From JAUJOE01 sp038252945 (GTDB taxonomy: Bacteria > Actinomycetota > Actinomycetes > Propionibacteriales > Nocardioidaceae): a stretch of 64,000 nucleotides of DNA. Every line of letters begins with the position of its first letter. Within the stretch, counting starts at the first letter, position 1. This document shows, piece after piece, positions 54,062 through 63,070 of the stretch. The stretch spans positions 57,771 to 121,770 of the forward strand of contig JBBSHN010000002.1 in the NCBI GenBank assembly GCA_038252945.1, given 5' to 3'. The position numbers and the translations under genes were made by a program. The notes beneath the pieces were generated by a model. That model was not told the DNA's origin. It saw nothing but the letters and a program-made list of their open reading frames with translations, and did not search any database.

Positions 54062-55144
54062 ATGACGGCTGAGATTGCCGTCGAGCGGAACATATCTGCG
54101 GTCGATCCCGCTCGACGGGCCGAGATCCTGGCAAACCCAGGATTCGGGCACCACTTCACGGACCACATGTTCACGGCAACGTGGACCACCGGCGAGGGGT
54201 GGCACGATCGCCGCGTTCGGCCCTATGGCCCGTTCGAGATGGACCCAGCCTGCGCCATCTTGCACTACGGGCAACAGGTCTTCGAGGGACTGAAGGCGTA
54301 CCGCCACGACGATGGATCGGTCTGGCTTTTTCGACCGGAAGCCAACGCTGAGCGATTGAAGCGGTCGGCACACCGGATGGCGCTGCCGTTGTTGCCGACC
54401 GAGGAGTTTCTCGGCGCGATGGAGGCGTTGGTCGGGGTGGACTCCGACTGGGTGCCGTCCGGCGGTGAGAAGTCGCTGTACCTGCGTCCGTTCATGTTCG
54501 CCTCGGAGGCGTTCCTCGGGGTGCGGCCGGCCAACCATGTGACGTTCGCACTCATAGCCTCTCCGGCTGGTGCCTACTTCGGCGGTGGCCTCAAGCCGGT
54601 GACAATCTGGCTCAGCGAGGACTACACCCGAGCGGCGCCAGGTGGCACCGGAGCCGCCAAGTCCGGCGGCAACTACGCCGCCAGTCTGCTCGCCCAGCAG
54701 GAGGCCATAGCAGCCGGCTGCGACCAGGTGGTCTTCCTCGACGCCGTGGAGCGGTCCGTCATCGAAGAGCTCGGCGGCATGAATCTCTTCCTGGTGTACG
54801 CCGACGGCACCCTGGCGACCCCGGAGCTCACGGGTTCGATTCTGGAGGGTGTGACCCGGGCGTCTGTCATCGAACTCGCGCGGGAGATGGGATACAGCGT
54901 CGAGGAGCGACGCGTCACCATCGACGAATGGCGCAAGGGGGTCGCCACCGGTGACGTCGTCGAGGTCTTCGCTTGCGGCACCGCAGCCGTCATCACGCCG
55001 ATCGGCACGCTGAAGTGGCGGGACGGGTCTGTATCCGCTGACGCCACAGCCTTCCCGGTCTCCACGACGCTGCGCGAGCGGCTGCTCGACGTCCAGTACG
55101 GCCGGCGCCCCGACTCGTACGGCTGGATGCATCGCCTGCTTTGA
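54062..55144 (+). CDS. ilvE: Branched-chain amino acid aminotransferase
   Basis: 360 residues from ATG 54062 (GTG 54053 adds three residues). Fold-type IV PLP enzyme: GPFEMDPACAILHYGQQVFE, the PLP Lys in GTGAAKSGGNYAASLLAQQE, EELGGMNLFLVYADGTLATP and VEVFACGTAAVITPIGTLKW. It makes leucine, isoleucine and valine from the 2-keto acids. Its neighbour at 51279 is the degenerate IlvC, so real ilvBNC must lie elsewhere. Confidence 0.94.
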   Translation: MTAEIAVERNISAVDPARRAEILANPGFGHHFTDHMFTATWTTGEGWHDRRVRPYGPFEMDPACAILHYGQQVFEGLKAYRHDDGSVWLFRPEANAERLKRSAHRMALPLLPTEEFLGAMEALVGVDSDWVPSGGEKSLYLRPFMFASEAFLGVRPANHVTFALIASPAGAYFGGGLKPVTIWLSEDYTRAAPGGTGAAKSGGNYAASLLAQQEAIAAGCDQVVFLDAVERSVIEELGGMNLFLVYADGTLATPELTGSILEGVTRASVIELAREMGYSVEERRVTIDEWRKGVATGDVVEVFACGTAAVITPIGTLKWRDGSVSADATAFPVSTTLRERLLDVQYGRRPDSYGWMHRLL

Positions 55145-55246
55145 GCGCCGCCTGTCCCAAATCCGGGCCTTTGATGGCGTCTCGGCGGAATGGGGGACGC
55201 CGGTAGGGTGGGCGGTCGTGAGAGCGGGCCTGCGAGGGAGGCAGCG

Positions 55247-56023
55247 GTGAGGATCGCTCGGTTCAGCGCCGACGACGAGCCCCGGTACGGCGTGGTAGGC
55301 AGGTCTGACGGTGACGAGATCGTCGCAGCTGTTGCTGGTGACCCGCTGTACAGCGGCGTGGAGCTGACCGGCGAGCAGTTCCCACTCGCCGACGTGCGCC
55401 TGCTTGCACCGGTGATACCGCGCAGCAAAGTCGCCTGCATCGGCCGCAACTACGCCGACCACGCGGCCGAGCTCGGCAATGAAGTGCCGCCGGAGCCGTT
55501 GGTCTTCCTCAAGCCGAACACATCCGTGATCGGTCCCTTCGACCCGATCGTCTACCCGGACCAGAGCGAGGACGTCCAGTTCGAGGGCGAGCTGGCGGTC
55601 GTCATCGGGCGGATATGCCGCGACGTGCCCGCCGAGCGTGCAGAAGAAGTGATCTATGGCTACACGGTGGCCAACGACGTGACCGCACGGGATCTGCAGC
55701 GCAAAGACGGCCAGTGGGCCCGCGCCAAGGGGTTCGACTCGTTCTGCCCACTGGGTCCGTGGATCGAGACCGACCTCGACCCCTCAGACGTGCGTCTGAC
55801 CACCGAGCTCAACGGTGAGCGGAAGCAGGACGGCCGCACCCACGACCTCATGTACGACGTCCCCTCGGTCATCGCCTACATCACGTCGTTCATGACCTTG
55901 CTTCCCAGTGACGTCGTATTGACCGGCACACCCGCAGGAGTCGGCCCCATGCAGCCCGGCGACACGGTCTCGGTGACGGTTGACCGCATCGGCACGTTGA
56001 CGAACACGGTGACCCGTGACTGA
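55247..56023 (+). CDS. Fumarylacetoacetate hydrolase family protein
   Basis: 258 residues from GTG 55247, with GGGAGG upstream. Conserved FAH core: VACIGRNYADHAAELGNEVP, KPNTSVIGPFDPIVYP, the metal-binding acids in VQFEGELAVVIGR and GYTVANDVTARDLQRKDGQ, and VVLTGTPAGVGPMQPGDTV. Members hydrolyse C-C bonds or decarboxylate 2-keto acids; the substrate is not clear. It sits between ilvE and gltX, as often in actinobacteria, and its stop overlaps gltX by 8 nt. Confidence 0.88.
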   Translation: MRIARFSADDEPRYGVVGRSDGDEIVAAVAGDPLYSGVELTGEQFPLADVRLLAPVIPRSKVACIGRNYADHAAELGNEVPPEPLVFLKPNTSVIGPFDPIVYPDQSEDVQFEGELAVVIGRICRDVPAERAEEVIYGYTVANDVTARDLQRKDGQWARAKGFDSFCPLGPWIETDLDPSDVRLTTELNGERKQDGRTHDLMYDVPSVIAYITSFMTLLPSDVVLTGTPAGVGPMQPGDTVSVTVDRIGTLTNTVTRD

Positions 56024-57524
56024 GGTGCCGATCGAGGTGCTGGGGGACCTTTCGCCGGCGGATGTACGCCTCCGATTTCCGCCGTCGCCTACCGGTTCGT
56101 TGCACATCGGGAACGTCCGGACCGCACTGTTCAACTGGGCATTCGCTCGCCACTTCGGTGGCACGCTGGTGCTCCGGATCGAAGACACCGACGAGGCGCG
56201 CAACACAGAAGACGGACTGGCCTCCCTGCTCGCCTCGCTGCGTTGGCTCAGCATCGACTGGGACGAAGGCCCGGAGGTCGGCGGCCCCTACGCGCCGTAC
56301 ATCCAGTCGATGCGGCTGAAAACGTACGCCGACATCGCCGCTCGCCTGCACGACGCGGGCTATGCCTACGACTGCTACTGCTCGCAACAGGAGCTGGACG
56401 AACGCCGTGACCGCGCTCGTGCCGAGGGAAAGACATCCGGGTACGACGGCCACTGCAGGACGCTCACTGAGCAACAGGTGGCGGCGTACCAGGCCGAGGG
56501 CCGCCGGCCGGTACTGCGGTTTCGGATGCCTGACGAGCCGGTCACTTTCGTCGATCTGGTGCGCGGCAACATCACATTTCTTCCCGAGCATGTCCCGGAC
56601 TATGTGCTGGTCCGCGCCAAGGGGCACCCGCTCTACACGCTGGTCAACCCGGTCGACGACGCGATCATGCAGATCACCCATGTGCTGCGCGGGGAGGACC
56701 TGCTTTCTTCGACGCCCCGCCAGATCGCGTTGCACGGCGCTCTGGCGGACCTCGGCGTCGGCAAACGACTGCCACGTTTCGGTCATCTGCCGATGGTCAT
56801 GGGGGAGGGGAACCGGCGACTTTCCAAGCGCGACAAAGGGTCCGGGCTCGCCGAGTACGTCGAGCGGGGGTTTCTCCCCGAGGCGCTGCTCAACTATCTG
56901 GCGCTGCTCGGCTGGGGGATCGCGGAAGACCGCGACGTGTTCACTCTGCAGGAGATGGTGGCGGCGTTCGACATCCGGCGGGTCAACCCGAGTCCGGCGC
57001 GGTTCGACCTGAAGAAGTGCGAGTCGATCAACGCCAGCCACCTGCGCATGCTCGACGTCGACGAACTTGCCGGCCGGCTCGTGCCGTACCTCCACAAGTA
57101 CAGGCTGGTGGCCGACCCGCCGACTCCGGAGCAGCAGCCCACCCTGACGAAGGCGGCTCCGCTGGTGCAGGAGCGCATCACTACGCTCGCTGAGGCGGTC
57201 GACCTGCTGCGGTTCCTCTTCGTCTCCGAGGCAGACTTCGAGCTGGATCCCGACGACGCCGCCAAGGCTCTGACCGACGATGGCCGGGCGGTAGTGCGGG
57301 CTTCGTATGACGCGCTGAGCGCTCTCGACACGTGGGACACCGCCGCCATCGAGTCGGCGCTGCGTCAGGCGCTGGTGGAGGAGCGGGGCCTCAAGCCGCG
57401 CAACGCCTTTGGCCCTGTCCGGGTGGCAGCGACCGGCCGGCGCATCTCTCCGCCGCTGTTTGAGTCGCTGGAGCTGCTGGGACGTGAGCGATCCCTGGAG
57501 CGACTCAACGCAGCGGGGCGATGA
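56016..57524 (+). CDS. gltX: Glutamyl-tRNA synthetase
   Basis: 502 residues from GTG 56016. The class I signatures are FPPSPTGSLHIGNVRTALFN (HIGH) and RRLSKRDKGSGLAEYVERGF (KMSKS). The RIEDTDEARNTEDGL, YTLVNPVDDAIMQITHVLRG and C-terminal helical anticodon domain are normal. Together with GatCAB and no glutaminyl-tRNA synthetase in view, this is most likely a non-discriminating GluRS that charges both tRNA-Glu and tRNA-Gln; both tRNA genes lie 1.6 kb downstream. The stop overlaps the next start (ATGA). Confidence 0.95.
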   Translation: MTEVPIEVLGDLSPADVRLRFPPSPTGSLHIGNVRTALFNWAFARHFGGTLVLRIEDTDEARNTEDGLASLLASLRWLSIDWDEGPEVGGPYAPYIQSMRLKTYADIAARLHDAGYAYDCYCSQQELDERRDRARAEGKTSGYDGHCRTLTEQQVAAYQAEGRRPVLRFRMPDEPVTFVDLVRGNITFLPEHVPDYVLVRAKGHPLYTLVNPVDDAIMQITHVLRGEDLLSSTPRQIALHGALADLGVGKRLPRFGHLPMVMGEGNRRLSKRDKGSGLAEYVERGFLPEALLNYLALLGWGIAEDRDVFTLQEMVAAFDIRRVNPSPARFDLKKCESINASHLRMLDVDELAGRLVPYLHKYRLVADPPTPEQQPTLTKAAPLVQERITTLAEAVDLLRFLFVSEADFELDPDDAAKALTDDGRAVVRASYDALSALDTWDTAAIESALRQALVEERGLKPRNAFGPVRVAATGRRISPPLFESLELLGRERSLERLNAAGR

Positions 57525-58471
57525 GCACAGCGGTCGCGCCTGCACCGTCGCCGGACAGCGAGCCGGTTCCAGGGACCAGCTACCTGCGGATACTGCAGCG
57601 GCCGAGCGGCGGCGTGAGGCGTCTGCTCGTCGTAATCGTCGCAGTCCTCGTCGGCTTGGTAGTTCCGCCGATAGCGGTTCTCGCTGCCGCCGAGGGCGTC
57701 AGCCGGGTCTTCGGCTCCAACTACACATTCAGTCTTTCCGATGGCGTCGACGCCGTGGACATGCTCGTGATCAACCTCGGTTTGGCGGTGCTGCTCGGCT
57801 GGGCGGCTCTTCTTGCCCGGGTGCTGTACGGCGTGCGTCCGCGCTGGCTGTCCTCCAACCGTCCCGGGTTGCGTTGGAAGTGGCTGGGCATCTGCTTGCT
57901 GATGGCCGGCGTCGTCTGGTCGGTGTTGCTTCTCGGCGGCACCGTGGCCGCTATCGCCGTACGGAAGTCGCCGGTCGACACCGGCGTCTGGGCGTTCTTG
58001 GCCGTCGTGGTCTTCACCACGCCACTTCAGGCGGCCGGCGAGGAGTTCCTCTTCCGCGGGCTGCTGCTACAAAGTCTCGGCGCGCTCGGATGGCCCCTGG
58101 TGCTGTGCGGCACTCTCGACGGCGTCCTGTTCGCGGTGGCGCATCTGCAGTTCGACCCGCCGCTCTTGCTCGACCGAGCACTGTTGGGGACAGTGCTGGC
58201 TGTGCTGGCTGTGAAGACTGGCGGTCTTGAGTCGGGCATTTCGATTCACGCGGTGTACAACCTCTCGGCTCTGATACCTGCTGGCTTCCTTGACCGAGTC
58301 GGCCAGACACTCGAGCCGCGCGCCGTCAGCTTCCTCCCGCTGATCATCCACGGGGTGCAGCTCGCGATCATCGTTCCCTGGACGCTGGCCATCGCTCGCC
58401 GCCACCTTCCGCCGGCCCAGCCGGCCCTTGAAGCGGCCGCCCCATCACCGCCGCCTGGTGTGGCGCGCTGA
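57521..58471 (+). CDS. CPBP family intramembrane metalloprotease
   Basis: 316 residues with about eight hydrophobic segments. The CPBP/Abi motif 1 is AAGEEFLFRGLLLQSL, and motif 2 is the FAVAHLQF histidine; VYNLSALIPAG provides the later conserved Asn. These are Rce1-like membrane proteases, often of unknown substrate in bacteria. Coupled to gltX by a 4-nt overlap. Confidence 0.85.
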   Translation: MSTAVAPAPSPDSEPVPGTSYLRILQRPSGGVRRLLVVIVAVLVGLVVPPIAVLAAAEGVSRVFGSNYTFSLSDGVDAVDMLVINLGLAVLLGWAALLARVLYGVRPRWLSSNRPGLRWKWLGICLLMAGVVWSVLLLGGTVAAIAVRKSPVDTGVWAFLAVVVFTTPLQAAGEEFLFRGLLLQSLGALGWPLVLCGTLDGVLFAVAHLQFDPPLLLDRALLGTVLAVLAVKTGGLESGISIHAVYNLSALIPAGFLDRVGQTLEPRAVSFLPLIIHGVQLAIIVPWTLAIARRHLPPAQPALEAAAPSPPPGVAR

Positions 58472-58586
58472 ACTCAGCGCGGAAACCGACCACCGGCAAC
58501 TAAGCCGTTACCGGGGAGGGGTTCATTCAGCGGTGTGCCGGCAATAGTGTTGAGCGGACAGCCGACACCTACCGAGGAGTTTCGCG

Positions 58587-58997
58587 ATGGCCTCTCGCCT
58601 CAATCCCTATCTCAACTTCCCCGGCAACGCTCGCCAGGCGATGGAGTTCTACGAGTCCGTATTCGGCGGCAATCTGCAGGTCAGCACATTTGGCGAGTAC
58701 GGCGCTCCGGGTGCCCCCGCTGACGGCGTCATGCACGCCATGTTGGACACTGACAACGGCTTCACCCTGATGGCGTCCGACCTGCCGCCAGGCGCCGAGC
58801 ACCAGCCCGGTGAGAACATCGCGGTCAGCCTGTCCGGCGACGACCGTGACCAGCTGCGCGGCTATTGGCAGAAGCTCTCTGAATCAGGCAGGGTGACCAT
58901 GCCGCTGGAGAAGCAGATGTGGGGCGACGAGTTCGGGATGTGCACCGATCAGTTCGATGTCCCCTGGTTGGTCAACATCGCCGGATCATCAGGCTGA
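58587..58997 (+). CDS. VOC-fold protein of the PhnB/3-demethylubiquinone-type family
   Basis: 136 residues. Typical PhnB-like start RLNPYLNFPGNARQAMEFYE with SVFGGNLQ; then MLDTDNGFTLMASDLPPG, HQPGENIAVSLSGDDRDQL and GMCTDQFDVPWLVNIAG. Such proteins are single-domain glyoxalase-fold members without known activity. Alone on the strand before the tRNA genes. Confidence 0.88.
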   Translation: MASRLNPYLNFPGNARQAMEFYESVFGGNLQVSTFGEYGAPGAPADGVMHAMLDTDNGFTLMASDLPPGAEHQPGENIAVSLSGDDRDQLRGYWQKLSESGRVTMPLEKQMWGDEFGMCTDQFDVPWLVNIAGSSG

Positions 58998-59110
58998 TCA
59001 CTCGCGACTGAGTACCTCCGTCGCGGCGATGACACGGCACCCTCGGCGTTGGGCGGCGTCGACCGACTCCGGTATCGTCGGGCGACGGCATGCCGAGCTC
59101 TGGATGCCTT

Positions 59111-59182
59111 TGGGGTATGGGGTAATTGGCAGCCCGACTGGTTCTGGTCCAGTTAGTCTAGGTTCGAGTCCTAGTACCCCAG
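59111..59182 (+). tRNA. tRNA-Gln (CTG)
   Basis: Acceptor TGGGGTA (59111-59117) pairs with TACCCCA (59175-59181); discriminator G59182. The anticodon arm is ACTGG-TTCTGGT-CCAGT with anticodon CTG, and the T arm contains GGTTCGAGTCC. CCA is not encoded. Matches the indirect Gln pathway (GatCAB). Confidence 0.95.
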
Positions 59183-59228
59183 CGAGTCGACGTTCCGGTC
59201 TGATCCGTTATCGTCTGCTCCGCTCGAT

Positions 59229-59304
59229 GGCCCCGTTGTGTAGCGGCCGAGCACGCCGCCCTCTCAAGGCGGTAGCGCGGGTTCGAATCCCGTCGGGGCT
59301 ACCA
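59229..59304 (+). tRNA. tRNA-Glu (CTC)
   Basis: Acceptor GGCCCCG (59229-59235) pairs with CGGGGCT (59294-59300), with a terminal G-T pair; discriminator A59301 and encoded CCA 59302-59304. The anticodon arm CCGCC-CTCTCAA-GGCGG gives anticodon CTC, and the T arm is GGGTTCGAATCCC. Lies 46 bp after tRNA-Gln. Confidence 0.95.
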
Positions 59305-59331
59305 ATTGTTCTCTGCGTTTGCGGAGCGTGC

Positions 59332-60327
59332 CTATGGCCGGTCGAAGCCACACGCCGCATGGACATTTATCTCGAGCATGCGTTGCGCGTCGTACAGCCC
59401 TTTGTAGTTCTCGGACTCGTCTCCAATCCCGGTGAGGTCGTTCGTGAACCGACGACGCGCGAAGTAATCGGCTTGAACAGCGAATCTGAGCCTCATCAAA
59501 ACTGGCAGGCCGCGTACTGCCTCGGCTTGATGGAGGGAGCTATCTCGCAGATACGCTTCGATCAGACTTCGCGTTCCTTCAGGACCTACGTACATGGCTG
59601 CGGAGGCTAGGTCGTAAAGGCACGGCCCGAAGAAACCACTAGCCCAATCAATCAATCCACAGACGCCTTTGTCATCTCGCAGAAAGGCGCCAGGGAACGG
59701 GTCGCCGTGGAGAAATCCCCATGTGGGCACCGAGTCGCGGATGGTTTGCCAATCAGCCAGCGCCTGTGCCACGGCTGGGCGCAACCAGGGTTCCAAATCG
59801 AGATGGGCAGCGGTCACGTCGACCCAGTCGAATGCGGGTGCGTCAGGAATCTGAGCGTGCAACAAGATGCCATGCACCTTGGCCAATGTTGCGCCAATCA
59901 CGCGCACGTCCCAGTCAGTCTCGCTGAGAGGATTGCCCTCCACCCATCGCAACAGCGCCGCGTGACCGCCTTCGAGCTCGATGAATAAGTCACCACTATT
60001 GGTAGGCACTGGTTTTCCAGCCGGAACGCCGTGTGCGTCAACAATCGTCGCCGCACGCAGTCCCGCAATGAAACCGTGGGTCTGCTGGCTGTCCACCACT
60101 TTGAAGACGTACCGCATCTCCTCATCGGAGACCAACCATGCTGATGAATTCATGCCGCCGGTCAGCGCACTCAGCATCGGACGTCGCAGTGACCAGCGGG
60201 AGCGCAGCACCTCGTCCACATCGAAGGTTGGCACGCCGTAACACTGCCAGCTATCCCTGAGGGTCAATCTCCGGAAGCGTCGCTGATCACGAAGTGAGGT
60301 TTGCACAGCTGCGTTGTTGCCGGGCAA
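59332..60327 (-). CDS. Phosphotransferase of the aminoglycoside/choline kinase family
   Basis: 331 residues if TTG 60327 is used; GTG 60306 gives 324. Kinase elements: LTGGMNSSAWLVSDEEMRYV, VFKVVDSQQTHGF, the catalytic loop WGFLHGDPFPGAFLRDD and the metal-binding GLIDWASGFFGPCLYDLAS. Substrate unknown; family members phosphorylate aminoglycosides, homoserine, choline or macrolides. Base composition is visibly lower in GC and codon use less biased than neighbours; the gene begins 28 bp after tRNA-Glu on the opposite strand. That setting suggests horizontal gain next to a tRNA. Confidence 0.75.
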   Translation of the reverse strand: MPGNNAAVQTSLRDQRRFRRLTLRDSWQCYGVPTFDVDEVLRSRWSLRRPMLSALTGGMNSSAWLVSDEEMRYVFKVVDSQQTHGFIAGLRAATIVDAHGVPAGKPVPTNSGDLFIELEGGHAALLRWVEGNPLSETDWDVRVIGATLAKVHGILLHAQIPDAPAFDWVDVTAAHLDLEPWLRPAVAQALADWQTIRDSVPTWGFLHGDPFPGAFLRDDKGVCGLIDWASGFFGPCLYDLASAAMYVGPEGTRSLIEAYLRDSSLHQAEAVRGLPVLMRLRFAVQADYFARRRFTNDLTGIGDESENYKGLYDAQRMLEINVHAACGFDRP

Positions 60328-60438
60328 AGGGCGGCGACGCTGATGACCTTGCCCGCTCTCCGCAGACTAGGCCCCCTACGCCAACGTCACGGCCGATTCC
60401 CGCGAGGAACTGTCCTCGCGACAGCCTAGATTGAGCGC

Positions 60439-61908
60439 ATGAGCGCAGCCCCGCACGTCATTGCCGACAGCGACCGCTGCTTTCGCGCTGTACAAAGCCG
60501 CGACCGGCGCTTCGACGGTGTCTTCTATAGCGGTGTCACGACAACGGGCATCTACTGCCGCCCCTCGTGCCCGGCGGTGACGCCGAGGCGCACCAACGTT
60601 GTCTTCTACGTGACCTCCGCTGGCGCTCAACGAGCGGGGTTGCGCGCGTGTCGTCGCTGCCGCCCCGACCTGACGCCCGGATCACCGGAGTGGGATCTGC
60701 GAGCCGACGTCGCTGGGCGGGCCATGCGCATGATCGCCGACGGAGTCGTGGAGAGAGAGGGTGTCAGCGGGCTTGCCGCACGGGCCGGGTACACCCCACG
60801 ACACCTCAACCGGTTGCTCACAACACACCTCGGCGCAGGGCCACTCGCTCTCGCCCGAGCGCACCGCGCACACACCGCCCGCATCCTCATCGAGACCACC
60901 GACATGTCGTTCTCCGACGTGGCGTTCGCCGCGGGCTTCGCCAGCGTCCGCCAGTTCAACCAGACGGTCGCCGACGTGTACGCCGCCTCACCCACGCAGT
61001 TACGCCGACGCCGACGCCGCGCCGGCCGATTCCCGGCGACGGGCGCCATCACCGTCGAGCTCGGCGTACGGGAACCCTTCGACGGAGCCACTTTGCTCAG
61101 CTTCCTGACCGCGCGAGCGGTGTCGGGCATTGAGGCGGGCGACGAGTCGACGTACCGGCGCAACCTGCGCCTGCCACACGGCGTCGGCACCGTCGAGCTC
61201 ACACCTCAGACCGACAGGGTGCGCTGCCACCTGCGGCTCTCCGACCTACGTGACGTGTCGACAGCAGTCGAGCGTTGCCGTCGGCTGCTCGACCTCGACG
61301 CCGACCCCGTCGCCATCGACGAGCATCTGGCGACCAGCGAGCTGCTTGCTCCACTCGTCGCCAAGCGCCCCGGGCTGCGGGTGCCCGGCTCGGTCGACGG
61401 ATTCGAGGCAGCCGTTCGAGCGGTCGTCGGACAGCAGATCTCCGTTGGCGGCGCCCGCACGGTTGCGGGGCATCTCGTGCGCGAGTACGGCGAGGTCGTC
61501 GCCGAGGAGGGTCCGCTCACCCACGTGTTCCCGACACCGGAGCGCCTCGCCGCCGCCGACCCGGAGAGCCTTCCCATGCCGCGCTCTCGTGGAAACGCGC
61601 TGGTCCGGCTCGCCACCGCGGTTGCAACGGGCGACGTCGCACTGGACCGCAGCGCCGACCGGGTCAGCGTGCGCGAGGCGTTGTTGTCGCTGAAGGGCAT
61701 CGGGCCTTGGACGGCTGACTACATCGCAATGCGCGCTCTCGGCGACCCCGACGTCTTTTTGCCGACCGACCTCGGGGCTCGGCAGGGCCTCGCCGGGCTG
61801 GGTGGAACAGGTGACCCCGTCCACGACACCGAACCATGGCGACCCTGGCGCTCCTATGCCTTGATGCACGTATGGACCACCGCCAGCTCCTCGAAGGAGA
61901 GAAAATGA
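60439..61908 (+). CDS. Ada-AlkA fusion: methyl-phosphotriester sensor/AraC activator with 3-methyladenine DNA glycosylase
   Basis: 489 residues. The N-terminal Ada zinc domain has four Cys (IYCRPSCPAV, LRACRRCRPD), the methyl acceptor being among them. Two AraC-type helix-turn-helix segments follow (VSGLAARAGYTPRHLNRLL; FSDVAFAAGFASVRQFNQTV, about 100-185). The C-terminal part is an AlkA glycosylase with a helix-hairpin-helix LLSLKGIGPWTADYIAMRA and the catalytic Asp in FLPTDLG. One protein thus senses alkylation, activates transcription and removes methylated bases. The stop overlaps the ogt start. Confidence 0.93.
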   Translation: MSAAPHVIADSDRCFRAVQSRDRRFDGVFYSGVTTTGIYCRPSCPAVTPRRTNVVFYVTSAGAQRAGLRACRRCRPDLTPGSPEWDLRADVAGRAMRMIADGVVEREGVSGLAARAGYTPRHLNRLLTTHLGAGPLALARAHRAHTARILIETTDMSFSDVAFAAGFASVRQFNQTVADVYAASPTQLRRRRRRAGRFPATGAITVELGVREPFDGATLLSFLTARAVSGIEAGDESTYRRNLRLPHGVGTVELTPQTDRVRCHLRLSDLRDVSTAVERCRRLLDLDADPVAIDEHLATSELLAPLVAKRPGLRVPGSVDGFEAAVRAVVGQQISVGGARTVAGHLVREYGEVVAEEGPLTHVFPTPERLAAADPESLPMPRSRGNALVRLATAVATGDVALDRSADRVSVREALLSLKGIGPWTADYIAMRALGDPDVFLPTDLGARQGLAGLGGTGDPVHDTEPWRPWRSYALMHVWTTASSSKERK

Positions 61909-62417
61909 GAACGTCCAATCCCCACACGCTGGTCATGGAGTCCCCCGTCGGGCTGCTCAAGCTCACGAGCGACGGCATTGCACTCAGCGGGGTCCACTTC
62001 CTCGACGAGCAACCCTCGGAGCTGTCAAGCGGCGAACCGGTGCCAGTGCTCACCGAGGCGCGACGGCAACTCAAGCGTTATCTCACCGGGCAGCTGCGCG
62101 AGTTCCGACTGCCACTGAGCGCCCGCGGCACGCCGTTCCAGCAGCGGGTGTGGACCGAGCTCATGCGCATCCCGTACGGCGCCACGGCGTCGTACGGTGA
62201 GGTCGCTGCCCGGCTCGGGATGCCGTCCGGTGGTGCCCGAGCAGTCGGGCTGGCGAACGGCTCCAACCCGATCGCCATCGTCGTGCCGTGCCACCGGGTC
62301 ATCGGCTCAAGCGGCACGCTGACCGGATACGCCGGCGGGCTCGACCGCAAGCGGTTTCTGCTGGGGCTGGAAGCCACCTCGGTTGAGGGCAGCCTTTTCG
62401 CTCAGCTCAGCGGCTGA
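61905..62417 (+). CDS. ogt: Methylated-DNA-protein-cysteine methyltransferase
   Basis: 170 residues from ATG 61905, coupled to the Ada-AlkA gene by an ATGA overlap. The active-site Cys is in NPIAIVVPCHRVIGSSG; GTPFQQRVWTELMRIPYGAT and SYGEVAARLGMPSGGARAVG are the DNA-binding part. Removes O6-alkyl groups from guanine in a one-off suicide reaction. The gene pair forms a small adaptive response unit. The last 16 bp overlap the convergent cofC. Confidence 0.93.
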   Translation: MRTSNPHTLVMESPVGLLKLTSDGIALSGVHFLDEQPSELSSGEPVPVLTEARRQLKRYLTGQLREFRLPLSARGTPFQQRVWTELMRIPYGATASYGEVAARLGMPSGGARAVGLANGSNPIAIVVPCHRVIGSSGTLTGYAGGLDRKRFLLGLEATSVEGSLFAQLSG

Positions 62418-63070
62418 CCGGCCGTCCGGGGACTTTCGGCCCAGCCGAGATCGGCCAGCACCGCTGTGGTCGCCAGGCCGACCCCGAGCCCGGCGGCTCT
62501 GCGGAGGTCTGCCACCGTGTCGACGTCCAGCCGTAGCCGCTGCAGGGACGGGTCCTGCAGCTGTACCGCACCGCTGCGCCGATGAGCGGCCGCTGAGTCG
62601 GGCCCGAACGCGGGGTTGAGCGCGTTCGCCGCCGCTGCCGCCAGCATCGTCGTGCCCTTCCCGTCGTGGTCGGCCACGAACCACCGCGGAGCCGGTGCGA
62701 TTCCGAAGGCGGTCGCGATGTCGGCGGCACGCACGGCCGGTAGATCAGCGGACATCACCGCGAGGTCAGCTTCCGGATCGAGGCGGCGAACGCCCGATGC
62801 AGCCCACTCCAGCGCGGCATTGAGGCCGGCGTCGGGGGAGTCCGGTACGACGACCGCCCCCAGCGATGCCAGCTGGCTGCGCGCGATCGCGTCGTTGGTC
62901 ACGACTACCACCTTTTCGATCGCTGGACACTCCAGCGCCGCCGCCACCGCGTCACACGCAAAGGCCAGCGCGAGTCGCCGCCGTACCCGATCGCCGAGCT
63001 CCCCTAGGCGAGACTTGGCGATGGCGGTCTGCTTGACCGGAACGATGATGGTCCCCCTGCGGTGCGGCAT
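62402..63070 (-). CDS. cofC: 2-phospho-L-lactate (phosphoenolpyruvate) guanylyltransferase CofC
   Basis: 222 residues from ATG 63070. It activates the side-chain precursor of coenzyme F420 with GTP. The nucleotidyltransferase fold is shown by IIVPVKQTAIAKSRLGELGD, VVVVTNDAIARSQLASLGAV, AVMSADLPAVRAADIATAF and RWFVADHDGKGTTMLAAAAA. F420 synthesis is characteristic of many actinobacteria; other cof genes are not in the window. The order cofC-plsC-gpsA is common in actinobacteria, here with cofC facing the other way. Confidence 0.9.
   Translation of the reverse strand: MPHRRGTIIVPVKQTAIAKSRLGELGDRVRRRLALAFACDAVAAALECPAIEKVVVVTNDAIARSQLASLGAVVVPDSPDAGLNAALEWAASGVRRLDPEADLAVMSADLPAVRAADIATAFGIAPAPRWFVADHDGKGTTMLAAAAANALNPAFGPDSAAAHRRSGAVQLQDPSLQRLRLDVDTVADLRRAAGLGVGLATTAVLADLGWAESPRTAGQPLS

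Noticed and set aside
53876..57545. Minus-strand open frames of 528 and 551 codons opposite ilvE and gltX
   Set aside because: Same shadow effect; Arg/Pro/His-rich compositions with no recognisable domain, while the plus-strand genes carry complete signatures.
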